Source: Bacillus oleivorans (GTDB taxonomy: Bacteria > Bacillota > Bacilli > Bacillales > JC228). From it: a stretch of 64,000 nucleotides of DNA. Both the position numbers and the translations under genes were made by a program. This document shows, piece by piece, positions 15,517 to 24,492 of this stretch. The DNA is taken from the NCBI RefSeq assembly GCF_900207585.1, contig NZ_OAOP01000009.1, positions 148,647 to 212,646 on the forward strand, given 5' to 3'. The notes under the pieces are model-generated. The model did not search any database, was not told the DNA's origin, and worked only from the letters and a program-made list of their open reading frames with translations. How positions within the stretch are numbered: the stretch's first letter is position 1; every line of letters begins with the position of its first letter.

Positions 15517-16287
15517 TTATCGATATCGGCGTAATACATCTTCAATCATGTTAGGCAGCTGATGAACATTATGACGGTTAACAGAAAGAGATAGCTTGGT
15601 TTCGTCCATTTCTAACGCTTCGCTTAAAAAGCCCATTAATCCTCGGCCTCTCCGGTCAACCTCCATAAGAAGATCGACTTCATCCTCCGTTCTATAGCGG
15701 AAAGCGACCTCTACTTCATCAAAGGCACGGTAAAAAGGACCAGTTACTGGATAAAACTCAAATTCTTGCAAGAACGGATAACGACCTCGAGCATACCTTT
15801 TTACATATTCGTTTTCTACCTTGCGCGTTTTAAATCCCAGCTGGTGGAAGGTGTTAATTACTTTTTCAGTCAGCTCACTTGGACGGACATAGATACTATC
15901 ATAATCACTTGCATCTACACCTTGTTCAATCCCAAGTGTAGTGCGAACCCATACTTTTGAATTCCCTGCAGAAATCGGAGTTTCATATGGGAGGACAAAG
16001 GAAAAAGGAACCCTTATTTCTTCACCAGCCCGTAAATCGGTTTGCTGGACAATCCGGAAGCGGTCTAATACAGCAGTATCCGTAATCTTTTTGTCATCCA
16101 CTTCACGGATGTATGTACAGCATACTTCCATGTAAATATCCTCAATTTTTTGCCCTACATTTCCGCCGGTAAGGACAATTTCACCACGGACTTCCTCACC
16201 TTGTCTCCATTCGTCCTTTTCTAGTCTTGCATCCACCTTAGCATTACCGATTCCAATGGAGGCTAACGCTTTTTTGAAAAATGACAT
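15517..16287 (-). CDS. spo0M: Sporulation-control protein Spo0M (arrestin-like)
   Basis: This 256-residue protein matches Spo0M: start MSFFKKALASIGIGNAKVDA, the WRQGEEVRGEI strand, VPFSFVLPYETPIS and the acidic C-terminal region. Spo0M has an arrestin-like fold of two beta sandwiches and affects entry into sporulation and cytoskeleton-linked processes in B. subtilis. I choose ATG at 16287 after AAAAGGAGTGGGAG; a slightly longer frame includes this site. It stands alone with its own terminator. Confidence 0.9.
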   Translation of the reverse strand: MSFFKKALASIGIGNAKVDARLEKDEWRQGEEVRGEIVLTGGNVGQKIEDIYMEVCCTYIREVDDKKITDTAVLDRFRIVQQTDLRAGEEIRVPFSFVLPYETPISAGNSKVWVRTTLGIEQGVDASDYDSIYVRPSELTEKVINTFHQLGFKTRKVENEYVKRYARGRYPFLQEFEFYPVTGPFYRAFDEVEVAFRYRTEDEVDLLMEVDRRGRGLMGFLSEALEMDETKLSLSVNRHNVHQLPNMIEDVLRRYR

Positions 16288-16643
16288 ACTCCCACTCCTT
16301 TTTTTCATAAGTTTAATAAGCGTTTTTACAATTTTTATTCTATAACTTATACGATAAAAAGCAGGAAAAGTTTCTTGTGTTATTTAAAAGAGAATCCTTT
16401 TTAATGGCAAGGAAACATAGCTGCCTTGCTGAGAAAAAGAAGTTTAAGTTCGTAACGATCCAAAAAAGTAGGGAAAGTAGCCCAATAAATCCAGCCGCCG
16501 CCTAATTATCGCGATTTCGCCAAATTAGTCATTCAACTCGCACACAAAAAGTTTATAATTTAAGATACCTGGTTTATTCAGGATACTGATAACATAAGAA
16601 ATATAGAAAGAGATAAAAGATACATAGATAAGGGGTGAGACAC
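16288..16643. other. Intergenic region between divergent genes
   Basis: This 356-base gap must hold the promoters of spo0M (leftward) and the HD-domain gene (rightward). A GCAAGG/CCTTGC hairpin lies near 16407-16430 without a T run. I could not identify a convincing promoter or any gene. Confidence 0.5.
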
Positions 16644-17630
16644 TTGATCGTTGATCCTATTTACGGGAGTTTTGAGCTAGAGCCTGTATTAAATGATCTT
16701 CTTCAGTCAAGACCTGTGCAGCGGTTACGTGGTGTTCATCAGGGGGGTGCCAGTTACTTAGTGAATCCTAAGTGGTGTGTAACCAGGTATGAGCATTCTG
16801 TTGGTGTAATGCTATTAGTTTTGAGGATGGGCGGGAGTGTAGAGGAACAAATTGCTGCCCTGCTTCATGATGTCTCACATACGGCTTTTTCTCATGTCAC
16901 TGATTTTGCTCTGCGTAATAAAGAGGAGGACTACCACGAACAAATTTTTAAAAGAGTGATAGAAGAATCAGAGATTCCGAAGATCCTTCAGAATTATGGC
17001 TACACGACTGAACAAATCTTTAGTGACTTTTCTAAGTGGACGATTTTGGAGCAGCCGTCTCCTGACTTATGTGCAGATCGGATTGATTATACGCTAAGAG
17101 ATCAATATCATTATTTTCACCTTAATCAAGACGAAATTCAAACCCTGTTAGAGTCATTAACGGTTGTTGACGGGTTATTATGTTTTCGTACGATAGACGC
17201 GGCCGAGAAGTTTAATAGCCTTTATTATCAAGAAGTTATAGATTTTTTTATGGACCCCTTAAACGCATATGGCTATTGGAAGCTTTCGATTGCTATTGCA
17301 CTTGGTTTAAAAAAGAAAATCCTCGAAATGAATGATTTATTAAAAGAAGATCAGGAAATTTGGGAGATCTTGCAGCAGAGCAGGGACCCAGACGTTCGGC
17401 AGATTATGAAACAGATCCACCCGCATGCAGAAGTTGTAATAGATGAAAAAAATTACGATTTTTATACAAAAAATAAAATAAGACTGATAGATCCAATGGT
17501 GCTCCAAAACGGGGAAAAAGTAAGAGCCTCTTCCATATCAGAAGAGGTTGAGAAGCTGAATCAGACTGCCATTGAAAGATTTAACAGGGGTGCCAGGATT
17601 CGCGTTGTGTCTTTTAACACGGCAAAGTAA
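16644..17630 (+). CDS. HD-domain phosphohydrolase
   Basis: This is a 328-residue protein of the HD superfamily. The metal ligands are visible as RYEHSVG (His51), ALLHDVSHTAFSH (His75-Asp76, plus His79) and a later SPDLCADRIDY Asp. The arrangement is that of dGTPase-like or SAMHD1-like HD proteins such as B. subtilis YwfO, though this one is shorter. A nucleotide triphosphate substrate is plausible but unproven. The start is TTG at 16644, eight bases after AAGGGG; an in-frame GTG at 16635 is too close to that site. Confidence 0.8.
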   Translation: MIVDPIYGSFELEPVLNDLLQSRPVQRLRGVHQGGASYLVNPKWCVTRYEHSVGVMLLVLRMGGSVEEQIAALLHDVSHTAFSHVTDFALRNKEEDYHEQIFKRVIEESEIPKILQNYGYTTEQIFSDFSKWTILEQPSPDLCADRIDYTLRDQYHYFHLNQDEIQTLLESLTVVDGLLCFRTIDAAEKFNSLYYQEVIDFFMDPLNAYGYWKLSIAIALGLKKKILEMNDLLKEDQEIWEILQQSRDPDVRQIMKQIHPHAEVVIDEKNYDFYTKNKIRLIDPMVLQNGEKVRASSISEEVEKLNQTAIERFNRGARIRVVSFNTAK

Positions 17631-17642
17631 AAATTTTTAAAA

Positions 17643-17668
17643 AAACCGCCATACATTTGGCGGTTTCT
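17643..17668. terminator. Two-way terminator
   Basis: AAACCGCC pairs with GGCGGTTT. On the minus strand it is followed by a run of seven T, so it ends the DUF2569 gene, and it may also end the HD gene. Confidence 0.75.
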
Positions 17669-17689
17669 TACACTACTGAGAAATTGCTT

Positions 17690-18232
17690 TTAAGAGTCTT
17701 CATAGGCATCTGTTGTAAAGGTAGCTTTTACTCTTTTTGATTTTAAAAAGTAGGGAATCCAAATCAATGCAAACAAGATATGTGATCCGACCGAAGTTCC
17801 TATTTCAAAGTAGAGATCTTCGCGTACATCCTGGAAAGCAGGAACAAACGTAGTAACAATCATATAGCCGCCTGCATAGAGAAAGCCAATGATTAAATCA
17901 GCAAGCAGAAACGAAATAAACAGTTTCGGAAAGATTGCTCTTCTGCGCAGCATTTGATACAAAAGGAATACAGTCATAACGGTAATAAAGATATACATAG
18001 CCAATTCTAAAACAATGACAGTTCCAAAAATCGGGTGATAGAGCTTGGTCCCTTTAGTAGTTATATCATCCCAATTGCCCTCTTGAAAAAAAGGAATGAG
18101 ATTCGTAGTAACATGATATAGACTTCCGATTGGATTTGCAGCGAGAAAGACGATTACAAAAATAAGCCAGCCTTTTATTCCTTCGTATTTATTTGGATGG
18201 ATCGCAGATTGTGTTTGAATTTCCTGTTCCAT
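17690..18232 (-). CDS. DUF2569 family membrane protein
   Basis: This 180-residue protein begins with a soluble tail and the DUF2569 signature YEGIKGWLIF, followed by four hydrophobic helices. ATG at 18232 follows CAGGAGGACTTA. The family is found in many bacteria and has no known function. A promoter is expected between it and the divergent gene at 18407, but I cannot place it. Confidence 0.75.
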   Translation of the reverse strand: MEQEIQTQSAIHPNKYEGIKGWLIFVIVFLAANPIGSLYHVTTNLIPFFQEGNWDDITTKGTKLYHPIFGTVIVLELAMYIFITVMTVFLLYQMLRRRAIFPKLFISFLLADLIIGFLYAGGYMIVTTFVPAFQDVREDLYFEIGTSVGSHILFALIWIPYFLKSKRVKATFTTDAYEDS

Positions 18233-18406
18233 TAAGTCCTCCTGATTTGCTGATCATACTATTTAGTCTAGACTACAATTTAAAAAATAAGACTCAGAAA
18301 ATAGAATATAATGCTAGTGTACACGATTTATCCTATCTTTTCCGAAAAAATTTATTTCTAAGTAAGCGTCCATGTATAATAACTTGAGGTGGTCTAGGGG
18401 GAACCG

Positions 18407-19375
18407 ATGATGAATCAAATAAATAGAACCGATGAATGGAGCCAGCAGGTGTGGAAGTATTGTTTCAGCGGAAATATAAGAGAAGCTTATCAATTATTAG
18501 CGAGCAAGCAGAATCTTTCCAAGGAGTGGCTTAAATTACGAGAAGATTTGTTTGAACGATTTTTTGCAGAACGGCCTAGCTTACCCAACCCTCCGATTTC
18601 TAATAAACTTGAACCTTTTTTGAACTGCTACTATTTGTATCTTATCCAGGTCCTATTACAAAAAATAGAACGGAAGCAAGCAGAAGAAGAGTTATCTGAT
18701 AATCTTTCAATTTTATTAAAAAAACCAGGCAGTTCCATGGAGCAGCTTGAAGCTGAACTCAAGGTGGTCTTTGAAAAAGAAAGCTATCATTTTTTAGGCG
18801 GGAAAACGGAGCCCTTTTACGGACCATATATTTGGGCTGCCAATGAAGAAAGAGAGTATGAGGTGGAAATACCCTTAGGGAAACAAAGGCTAAAAGTAAA
18901 TTTCATGCATGGTTTTATCATGAAGGGCTGGCTTGATTTTGCTACATGCGGACGGCGAGGAGCCGGCGGATGGGCTAAAGAAGAAGGACTATATTGTGTT
19001 TATGACGTGTACAAAGACATTCTCGATTCATCAAAATTTCAAGTTTCATACTTAAAGCACGAAGCACAGCATGCTGATGATTTTAAAAGATTTCCCCATA
19101 TAAAAAGCTATGAGCTTGAATACCGTGCCAAATTAGTAGAGTTAATCTATGAGGAAACCTCTAGAATCTTATATCAGTTAGTTAGAGATGCTGACCCAAA
19201 TCCTGATTTTCCACATAACTATTCATCTTACCTAATTATTCAGGACTTGGAAAAACAAGCAGGATTCCGATTTAGTACCCAGCCTAATTTTACTAATGAT
19301 CTAATAGATAAAGTTAGAAACGCGGCGGCAAAAGCGTTTCTTGAACATACAGCTAGTCTGGAAAAGAGGTTTTAA
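18407..19375 (+). CDS. Putative HEAQH metallohydrolase (unknown family)
   Basis: This 322-residue soluble protein has an HExxH zinc-binding motif, HEAQH at residues 218-222, at the end of an amphipathic stretch. Glu236 and Glu238 follow about 15 residues later in SYELEYRAK, as the third ligand does in gluzincins. The N-terminal third is helical. It starts at ATG (18407 or 18410) after AGGGGGAACC. Four bases separate it from a HAD phosphatase gene, so they form an operon. I do not recognise the family; a metallopeptidase role is inferred only from the motif. Confidence 0.65.
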   Translation: MMNQINRTDEWSQQVWKYCFSGNIREAYQLLASKQNLSKEWLKLREDLFERFFAERPSLPNPPISNKLEPFLNCYYLYLIQVLLQKIERKQAEEELSDNLSILLKKPGSSMEQLEAELKVVFEKESYHFLGGKTEPFYGPYIWAANEEREYEVEIPLGKQRLKVNFMHGFIMKGWLDFATCGRRGAGGWAKEEGLYCVYDVYKDILDSSKFQVSYLKHEAQHADDFKRFPHIKSYELEYRAKLVELIYEETSRILYQLVRDADPNPDFPHNYSSYLIIQDLEKQAGFRFSTQPNFTNDLIDKVRNAAAKAFLEHTASLEKRF

Positions 19376-19379
19376 AAAA

Positions 19380-19943
19380 ATGAGATTATTATGGGATTTT
19401 GATGGCACCCTATTTGATACTTATCCTCTATACGTAAGGTTATTGGATCAAGTATTGGAAGGGAGGATCAATCAAGACGAACTTTACCAGCATATGAAGG
19501 TATCTTTCTCGCATGCATTTCAGCATTTTCAAATTACTAATAAGGAATTTGAAAAAATGCGAGAGCTCGAGGAACAGGTGGGGATGAAGGGGTTTCAGCC
19601 ATTTCCGTTTGTACATCAAGTGTTGGCACAGTCGGATGTTAACGTGATTGTCACTCATAAAGAACGTGACATTGTAGAAAAGGTTCTTGAATACCACAGT
19701 ATGTCGTCTTTGTTCGATGAGGTAATCGGAAAGGAAGACGGCTATCCAAGAAAACCTGATACTGCAGCCTATTCGTACCTTCATAATAAATATTTTCTTG
19801 ATGGCGTAGTAGGGGATCGAGAACTTGATCTCATCCCAGGTAAAAAACTGGGCTTGGTCACAGTCATGTTTCAAGGGCGGTCGGATGTGGCTGATGGTAT
19901 GATTGACAGTTATCGTGATTTTCCGTATTCCTTATTTAAATAA
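19380..19943 (+). CDS. HAD superfamily hydrolase
   Basis: This 187-residue protein shows HAD motif I DFDGTLFDT at residues 6-14, motif II as IVTHK, and a KPDTAAY lysine followed by GDRELDLIPG for motifs III and IV. It is a small phosphatase of the phosphoglycolate phosphatase type with a short cap. The substrate is unknown. ATG at 19380 follows AAAAGAGG, which lies at the end of the preceding HEAQH gene, so the two are translated together. Confidence 0.85.
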   Translation: MRLLWDFDGTLFDTYPLYVRLLDQVLEGRINQDELYQHMKVSFSHAFQHFQITNKEFEKMRELEEQVGMKGFQPFPFVHQVLAQSDVNVIVTHKERDIVEKVLEYHSMSSLFDEVIGKEDGYPRKPDTAAYSYLHNKYFLDGVVGDRELDLIPGKKLGLVTVMFQGRSDVADGMIDSYRDFPYSLFK

Positions 19944-19950
19944 CTTCTCC

Positions 19951-21294
19951 CTAAAATTTTTGTTTTTCTAAATGCATGAGAGCTTTGCTTGTCGTAGCAA
20001 AGTGGATCCAATCAGGAGCTGTAATGGGTTTCGTGCCAATTGTACAGTAAATCCGATCACCTGCATGCAAGCATTTGTTTACTTTTGCAACCTTGCCATT
20101 AATCTTTATATTCGTGGTGAAGAATGCCCTATCTCCATAAACATGAAAAAGATAATCCACCACCGTTGCACCTTCTGGAATGACCACGACTTCTCCGTAT
20201 TGATTATAGACATGAATCATTGGCAAAAAACATTCATGGATAATCATTTCCGCGTTTAAATCCTCTAATCTATATTCAATAGAACGATAGAAATGAAAGG
20301 GATTAATCGGCCTATTAAGAATAGATAAGATTCCATGATCGTACCTATGGGCATTTTTCTTTGTCATGATTTTTACCGTGGATCTTTGATTATCATTGGT
20401 TTCAATAAAAGTTTCGATATATGGATCAAACGGTGCAGCCTGCTGATGCATAAAGTTAGTGAATTCTGCGTTTACTGGTTTCCAAATGGAGTGGATTTCT
20501 TTTAAAGCCCGATAGCATTCCTTTTCAGAATGGGTATGAATGCGAATATACACTTCCCTCTCCAATACCCCATCAGATTGCAATGAGGATAAGAGCGAAT
20601 AAACGGGGGTTTGATCGAGCTGGATTGATACCTTCAGCTGAGCTCGATTTAAATGGTAGGCAAGTCTGTCTTGTATGGGTTCAAGCTGTTTCTTATATTG
20701 GCTAATAAATTCGTTGGCTTTTTTAAGCCTATCCTGATTTAAATAGAATAAGGCTCGTTCTTCTAAAGTATGAAGTAAGGAGCGGAGCCCTAATTTTTTC
20801 AATAAAGGTGCAAAAAAAGTTAAGGTTTCATTGGCATAGGTGACTTGTTTAGAGACCGGCTTTCCGTGCAGTGTTTGAATATTGTGAAGGCGATCAAAAA
20901 TTTTTATAACGGCTACTCTAACATCATGGCTGGAAGCGAGTAACAATTGCGTGTAATAGCTTTGCATAAATTCGTAGCGGTCCAAATGTAGAGGCTTTTT
21001 CCCTTTTGTTAAAGCGTTGACGATATACGATACCTTTTTACCGAATTCAGCGTCAATCTCTTCAATTGAGACTGCTGTATCTTCGACAACATCGTGGAGA
21101 ACAGCTGCCTGAAGGGTTACAAGATCAGCCTGATAGTCTGCCAGCATTTGAGCTACAGTTAGAGGGTGCATAATAAAAGGTTCACCTGTGTCCCTGACCT
21201 GACCCTTATGGGCACGCGAAGCAAATTCTATCGTGTTTATCAAAATATTGCGTTCGTGAACTTCGAGGTAATGGACATTCTTTAATAATTCCAT
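19951..21294 (-). CDS. RelA/SpoT-like protein, intact HD, degenerate synthetase, TGS
   Basis: This 447-residue protein is shorter than a long RSH (about 730). The N-terminal HD domain keeps the (p)ppGpp hydrolase residues: His43, HD at 67-68, ED at 71-72 and DRLHN at 134-138. Residues about 205 to 320 align in pattern with the synthetase domain (CYRALKEIHSIWKPVN), but the catalytic YQSLHT and EVQIRT strings are gone. A TGS domain ends the protein near 360-425; no ACT domain. It probably degrades (p)ppGpp or a similar nucleotide but cannot make it. Confidence 0.75.
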   Translation of the reverse strand: MELLKNVHYLEVHERNILINTIEFASRAHKGQVRDTGEPFIMHPLTVAQMLADYQADLVTLQAAVLHDVVEDTAVSIEEIDAEFGKKVSYIVNALTKGKKPLHLDRYEFMQSYYTQLLLASSHDVRVAVIKIFDRLHNIQTLHGKPVSKQVTYANETLTFFAPLLKKLGLRSLLHTLEERALFYLNQDRLKKANEFISQYKKQLEPIQDRLAYHLNRAQLKVSIQLDQTPVYSLLSSLQSDGVLEREVYIRIHTHSEKECYRALKEIHSIWKPVNAEFTNFMHQQAAPFDPYIETFIETNDNQRSTVKIMTKKNAHRYDHGILSILNRPINPFHFYRSIEYRLEDLNAEMIIHECFLPMIHVYNQYGEVVVIPEGATVVDYLFHVYGDRAFFTTNIKINGKVAKVNKCLHAGDRIYCTIGTKPITAPDWIHFATTSKALMHLEKQKF

Positions 21295-21385
21295 GTTCGC
21301 ACCCTTCCGATGTCTAATTATTAGAATATTCTACCACGTCAAGCACAAAGTGGGTAGTCCTGTTTATGAAACGGAGGGAAACGGA

Positions 21386-21434
21386 GGGACGGTTCTTGTG
21401 TTTCATCCTACTTCTGAAACACAAGAACCGTCCC
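21386..21434. repeat. 19-bp perfect inverted repeat
   Basis: GGGACGGTTCTTGTGTTTC (21386-21404) and its exact reverse complement (21416-21434) flank 11 bases. GGAAAC/GTTTCC ends extend the similarity outward. This is a known type of dispersed palindromic repeat in Bacillus intergenic DNA. It lies between two minus-strand genes and lacks a T run. Confidence 0.8.
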
Positions 21435-21448
21435 CATGTTTCCCCCGC

Positions 21449-22327
21449 TTAAATACGATATTGTGAAATATAGTGAATAAAGCGATTAATTTCATCGCTT
21501 TCATATTTAGTGAGGGCATATGACTGAGCAGAGATCTTGGGGAAGTCTGGCGTTTCTACTTCTAATAAGCGGCCCTCAAGCAGTTCCCTTTGGACAATCG
21601 AAATTGGTAAAAACGAAATACCTAGTCCTTCTTCTATGAAACGCTTTGTCACATGGACCTGTGATACAAACATCGTTTTGATATGCGGATAGACAGATTT
21701 AATCAAAGGAAGCAAATCCTCCCAGTACTCTGGATGGGAATGGACAATCAGCCTTTTATTTTGAAACAGATCATCTACCTCTAAAGGCGGACCAGTTTCA
21801 GGATCAAAGCCATCATGAGGAACTATGAGTTTTACCTGATCTTTTTGTAGCGGGATACAGGATAATCCTTTCATCTGAAATTGCTGCCTGGACAATCCGA
21901 TATCTGCCTCACCGCGGATAATGAGCTCTGGAATATCGATTGATTCAACCACTTGGATATCTAAGTCAATCGTTGGATATAGATTTAAATAGGATCGAAT
22001 CAGTGCAGGTAAGATAGAAGAGGCAATCTCAGGGGAAACAGCTAAGGTGAGTTTCGTTTGATAGCCTTGTTGAATCCGATTTACTTCCGCGATACCATCC
22101 TCATAAAGAAAGAGAAGCTTTTGAGCATGTACAATATAGCTTCGCCCTACCTCAGTAAGCATGATTTGCCGGCCATCTCTTTTAAACAATTTGCATCCTA
22201 ATTCTTTTTCTAACAATTGAATATGAACTGTTACGGTTGGCTGGGAAACAAACAGTTCATCTGCCGCTTTGCGAAAGTTTTCGTATTTGGCTGCCAGTAA
22301 AAACGTTTTTAACCATTTGAGTTCCAT
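21449..22327 (-). CDS. citR: LysR-family regulator CitR
   Basis: This 292-residue LysR-type protein has an N-terminal winged helix (MELKWLKTFLLAAKYENFRKAA, then QPTVTVHIQLLEKELG) and a two-lobed effector domain. It is divergent from a citA-type citrate synthase gene, the exact arrangement of citR-citA in B. subtilis, where CitR represses citA. ATG at 22327 follows GGAGGGGAG. The 113 bases between the two genes should hold the operator. Confidence 0.85.
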   Translation of the reverse strand: MELKWLKTFLLAAKYENFRKAADELFVSQPTVTVHIQLLEKELGCKLFKRDGRQIMLTEVGRSYIVHAQKLLFLYEDGIAEVNRIQQGYQTKLTLAVSPEIASSILPALIRSYLNLYPTIDLDIQVVESIDIPELIIRGEADIGLSRQQFQMKGLSCIPLQKDQVKLIVPHDGFDPETGPPLEVDDLFQNKRLIVHSHPEYWEDLLPLIKSVYPHIKTMFVSQVHVTKRFIEEGLGISFLPISIVQRELLEGRLLEVETPDFPKISAQSYALTKYESDEINRFIHYISQYRI

Positions 22328-22440
22328 GTTGTCTCTCCCCTCCAATTAATAAAAATTATTAATTAAAATATAAAATATTATTTAATTTTTTAAAAGAATT
22401 TATTGTCATAAAATAGAAATAAGGAAAGGAGAGGATGAAC

Positions 22441-23529
22441 GTGTCAAAAGGTTTAAAAGGCGTGGTTGCTGCCCAAACAGCACTTAGTTTAGTAGATGGG
22501 GAGAACGGAGTACTATTATACCGGGGTGAACATGCAAGGGAACTGGCTCTGGCAAAGTCGTTTGAGGAAGTGGCATATTTCATTTGGCATGAGACTTGGC
22601 CAAATGAGGAAGAGCTCCAAGATTTGAAAAAACAGATTAAGGGTGACCGTTCTTTACCAGAGCATATCCGATCCATTCTCAGTTCGCTTCCGTTAAATAC
22701 AAGCATCATGAGTGCTCTTAGAACAGCGATATCCTCACTTGGTACAGATGAGTACGGCTGGAAGCCTGATTTAGGACAGGCCATTACACTAACGGCGATT
22801 ACGCCAACCATTATCAGCTATTGGTATAGAAGACAAAAAGAAGAAAAGTTTGTTGAGCCAAGAGATGATTTAGATTTTGTCGCAAATTATTTATACATGT
22901 TAAACGGCGAAGTACCAAAGGCTGCTCATGTGAGGGCATTAGAAGCTTATATGATTTTAACGATGGAACACGGGTTTAATGCCTCGACATTTTCGGCTAG
23001 AGTTACAGTCTCTACTGAATCAGATATGATTTCAGCGATAACAGCAGCAGTGGGAACCATGAAAGGCCCATTACATGGCGGTGCGCCAAGTGGTGTAATT
23101 GAGATGTTAGAGGAAATTGGCATGATTGAAAATGCATACCAATGGATTGAAGACAAGCTTACTAAGAATGAAAGAATCATGGGATTCGGGCATCGGGTGT
23201 ACAAAACAAACGATCCGAGAGCAGAGGCGCTTAGACAAATCGCCCAGCAAGTCGGAGAAGAGGATGAGTGGCTAGCCCTTGCTCACCAGGTAGAGGAACG
23301 AGTCATTGAAAAGTTAGCAGAGTGGAAGCCTGGCCGCAAATTGTATACGAATGTTGAGTATTATGCAGCGGCTGTAATGCGCGCCCTTGAGATGGAAAAA
23401 GAGTTATTTACACCAACCTTTTCAGCTAGCAGGATGGTTGGATGGACTGCACATGTACTTGAGCAGGCAAGTGATAATACGATTTATCGTCCACAGGCTG
23501 AATATACTGGAAAAGTTCCAGCTCTATAA
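22441..23529 (+). CDS. citA: Citrate synthase, CitA type
   Basis: This 362-residue enzyme condenses acetyl-CoA and oxaloacetate to citrate. The conserved blocks are visible: EHGFNASTFSARV with the substrate-binding His, KGPLHGGAPSGV, IMGFGHRVYKTNDPRA and the C-terminal FTPTFSASRMVGWTAH. The pattern matches B. subtilis CitA (the minor synthase) better than CitZ. GTG at 22441 follows AGGAGAGG with good spacing; an ATG six bases upstream is too close to it. It is divergent from citR, which probably represses it. Confidence 0.9.
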   Translation: MSKGLKGVVAAQTALSLVDGENGVLLYRGEHARELALAKSFEEVAYFIWHETWPNEEELQDLKKQIKGDRSLPEHIRSILSSLPLNTSIMSALRTAISSLGTDEYGWKPDLGQAITLTAITPTIISYWYRRQKEEKFVEPRDDLDFVANYLYMLNGEVPKAAHVRALEAYMILTMEHGFNASTFSARVTVSTESDMISAITAAVGTMKGPLHGGAPSGVIEMLEEIGMIENAYQWIEDKLTKNERIMGFGHRVYKTNDPRAEALRQIAQQVGEEDEWLALAHQVEERVIEKLAEWKPGRKLYTNVEYYAAAVMRALEMEKELFTPTFSASRMVGWTAHVLEQASDNTIYRPQAEYTGKVPAL

Positions 23530-23535
23530 TATTGA

Positions 23536-23576
23536 AAAAAGCACTTTTGGCCTACAAAAGTGCTTTCTGAATTTTT
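23536..23576 (+). terminator. Terminator of citA
   Basis: AAAGCACTTTT pairs with AAAAGTGCTTT, followed by a broken T run. Confidence 0.75.
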
Positions 23577-23862
23577 AACTGTTCATCACAGACGATATAA
23601 AGGATCCCAGAGGCAATTTATTCATTTGTTCCTCACCTTTATTTACTCAATCGCCCGGCTGATTTAATCCGATGTTGTAAAAAAGGTTAAAGGAATAAGT
23701 AAAGAATTATGCTTAACTTAAACCAACAATTATAGGAAATGATGATGGGCTATTGATATTTCCATTAAATTGTCAAAATCAATTTATCTTATTTCAAAAT
23801 CGCAGGTATAAAATGGAATGGGAGATATACTTCCGATTATCATTTTGAAAGAGGGAATCGCC
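23577..23862 (+). other. Intergenic region before the cupredoxin lipoprotein
   Basis: I see no gene in this 286-base AT-rich stretch. A TATAAA box near 23809 could serve the next gene, but no good -35 box accompanies it. Confidence 0.4.
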
Positions 23863-24210
23863 ATGAAAAAGATATTCGCTTTATTTGTTGCCGCCACCGT
23901 CTTATTCCTAGCAGCATGTGGCGGGGGAGAGGAAGGCACTTCAAGCGAACTTGCGGATCAACAGTTAAACATCGTAGCTGAAAACTGGACTTTTGACCAA
24001 GAAGAATACAGAATATCTAGCGGAGAAGTCTCTATTATATTAGAAAATGAAAGCGGTCTTCATGGGATTCAAATCCAAGAAACTGGAGACGCGATTGAAG
24101 CCGGGAAACCAAAAACCCTAAATCTAGAGCCGGGCACATATACACTCGTTTGTAATATCATGTGCGGAACAGGTCATGCTGAAATGAAATCTACATTGAT
24201 AGTGGAATAA
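23863..24210 (+). CDS. CuA-like cupredoxin lipoprotein
   Basis: This 115-residue protein has a lipobox (LAAC) and a short cupredoxin domain outside the membrane. Near the C terminus it has CNIMCGTGHAEM, the C-x3-C-x3-H-x2-M pattern of the CuA site of cytochrome c oxidase subunit II, and an upstream GLHGI His that could be the second histidine ligand. It probably binds copper and may carry it to oxidases. ATG at 23863 follows AAAGAGGG. The copper genes csoR and copZ lie just downstream. Confidence 0.85.
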   Translation: MKKIFALFVAATVLFLAACGGGEEGTSSELADQQLNIVAENWTFDQEEYRISSGEVSIILENESGLHGIQIQETGDAIEAGKPKTLNLEPGTYTLVCNIMCGTGHAEMKSTLIVE

Positions 24211-24221
24211 ATATAACGACC

Positions 24222-24250
24222 AGCCATCGTGATTATACGGTGGCTTTTTT
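24222..24250 (+). terminator. Terminator of the cupredoxin gene
   Basis: AGCCATCGT pairs with ACGGTGGCT (one wobble) and is followed by TTTTT. Confidence 0.75.
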
Positions 24251-24443
24251 CTGCAGTGACGGAGATTTTTTTGAAAAACTACATTTTATATTGAGTTTTT
24301 CCTATTCATTTGCGATTTTTAAATAAAGGACAGGACGACTTCCTTATTTTAGTATGTAAGATTCTCAAAAATCCATATAATAAAAAGGAGCAATCGGTGC
24401 AAATGTAAAATTATCGAGTTGTTTAGAAAAGCTGTTTCTTTCC

Positions 24444-24465
24444 ATACCTTCAGGGGGGATGGTAA
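24444..24465 (+). promoter_or_regulatory. Candidate CsoR operator
   Basis: The sequence ATACC-TTCAGGGGGGAT-GGTA lies 28 bases before csoR. It matches the TACC/GGTA ends and central G run of CsoR boxes in Bacillus copper operons. Confidence 0.65.
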
Positions 24466-24492
24466 AATAGAAATGAGGGAGGAGGGATAAAG

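Noticed and set aside
16365..16402. Sigma-H-like boxes near spo0M
   Set aside because: The AGGAAAA and GAGAAT strings are on the plus strand, too far apart and not oriented towards spo0M.
19440..19874. 144-codon frame on the minus strand
   Set aside because: It is antisense to the HAD hydrolase gene, which has clear motifs and a good start.
22359..22811. 150-codon frame on the minus strand
   Set aside because: It is antisense to citA and covers the citR-citA control region.
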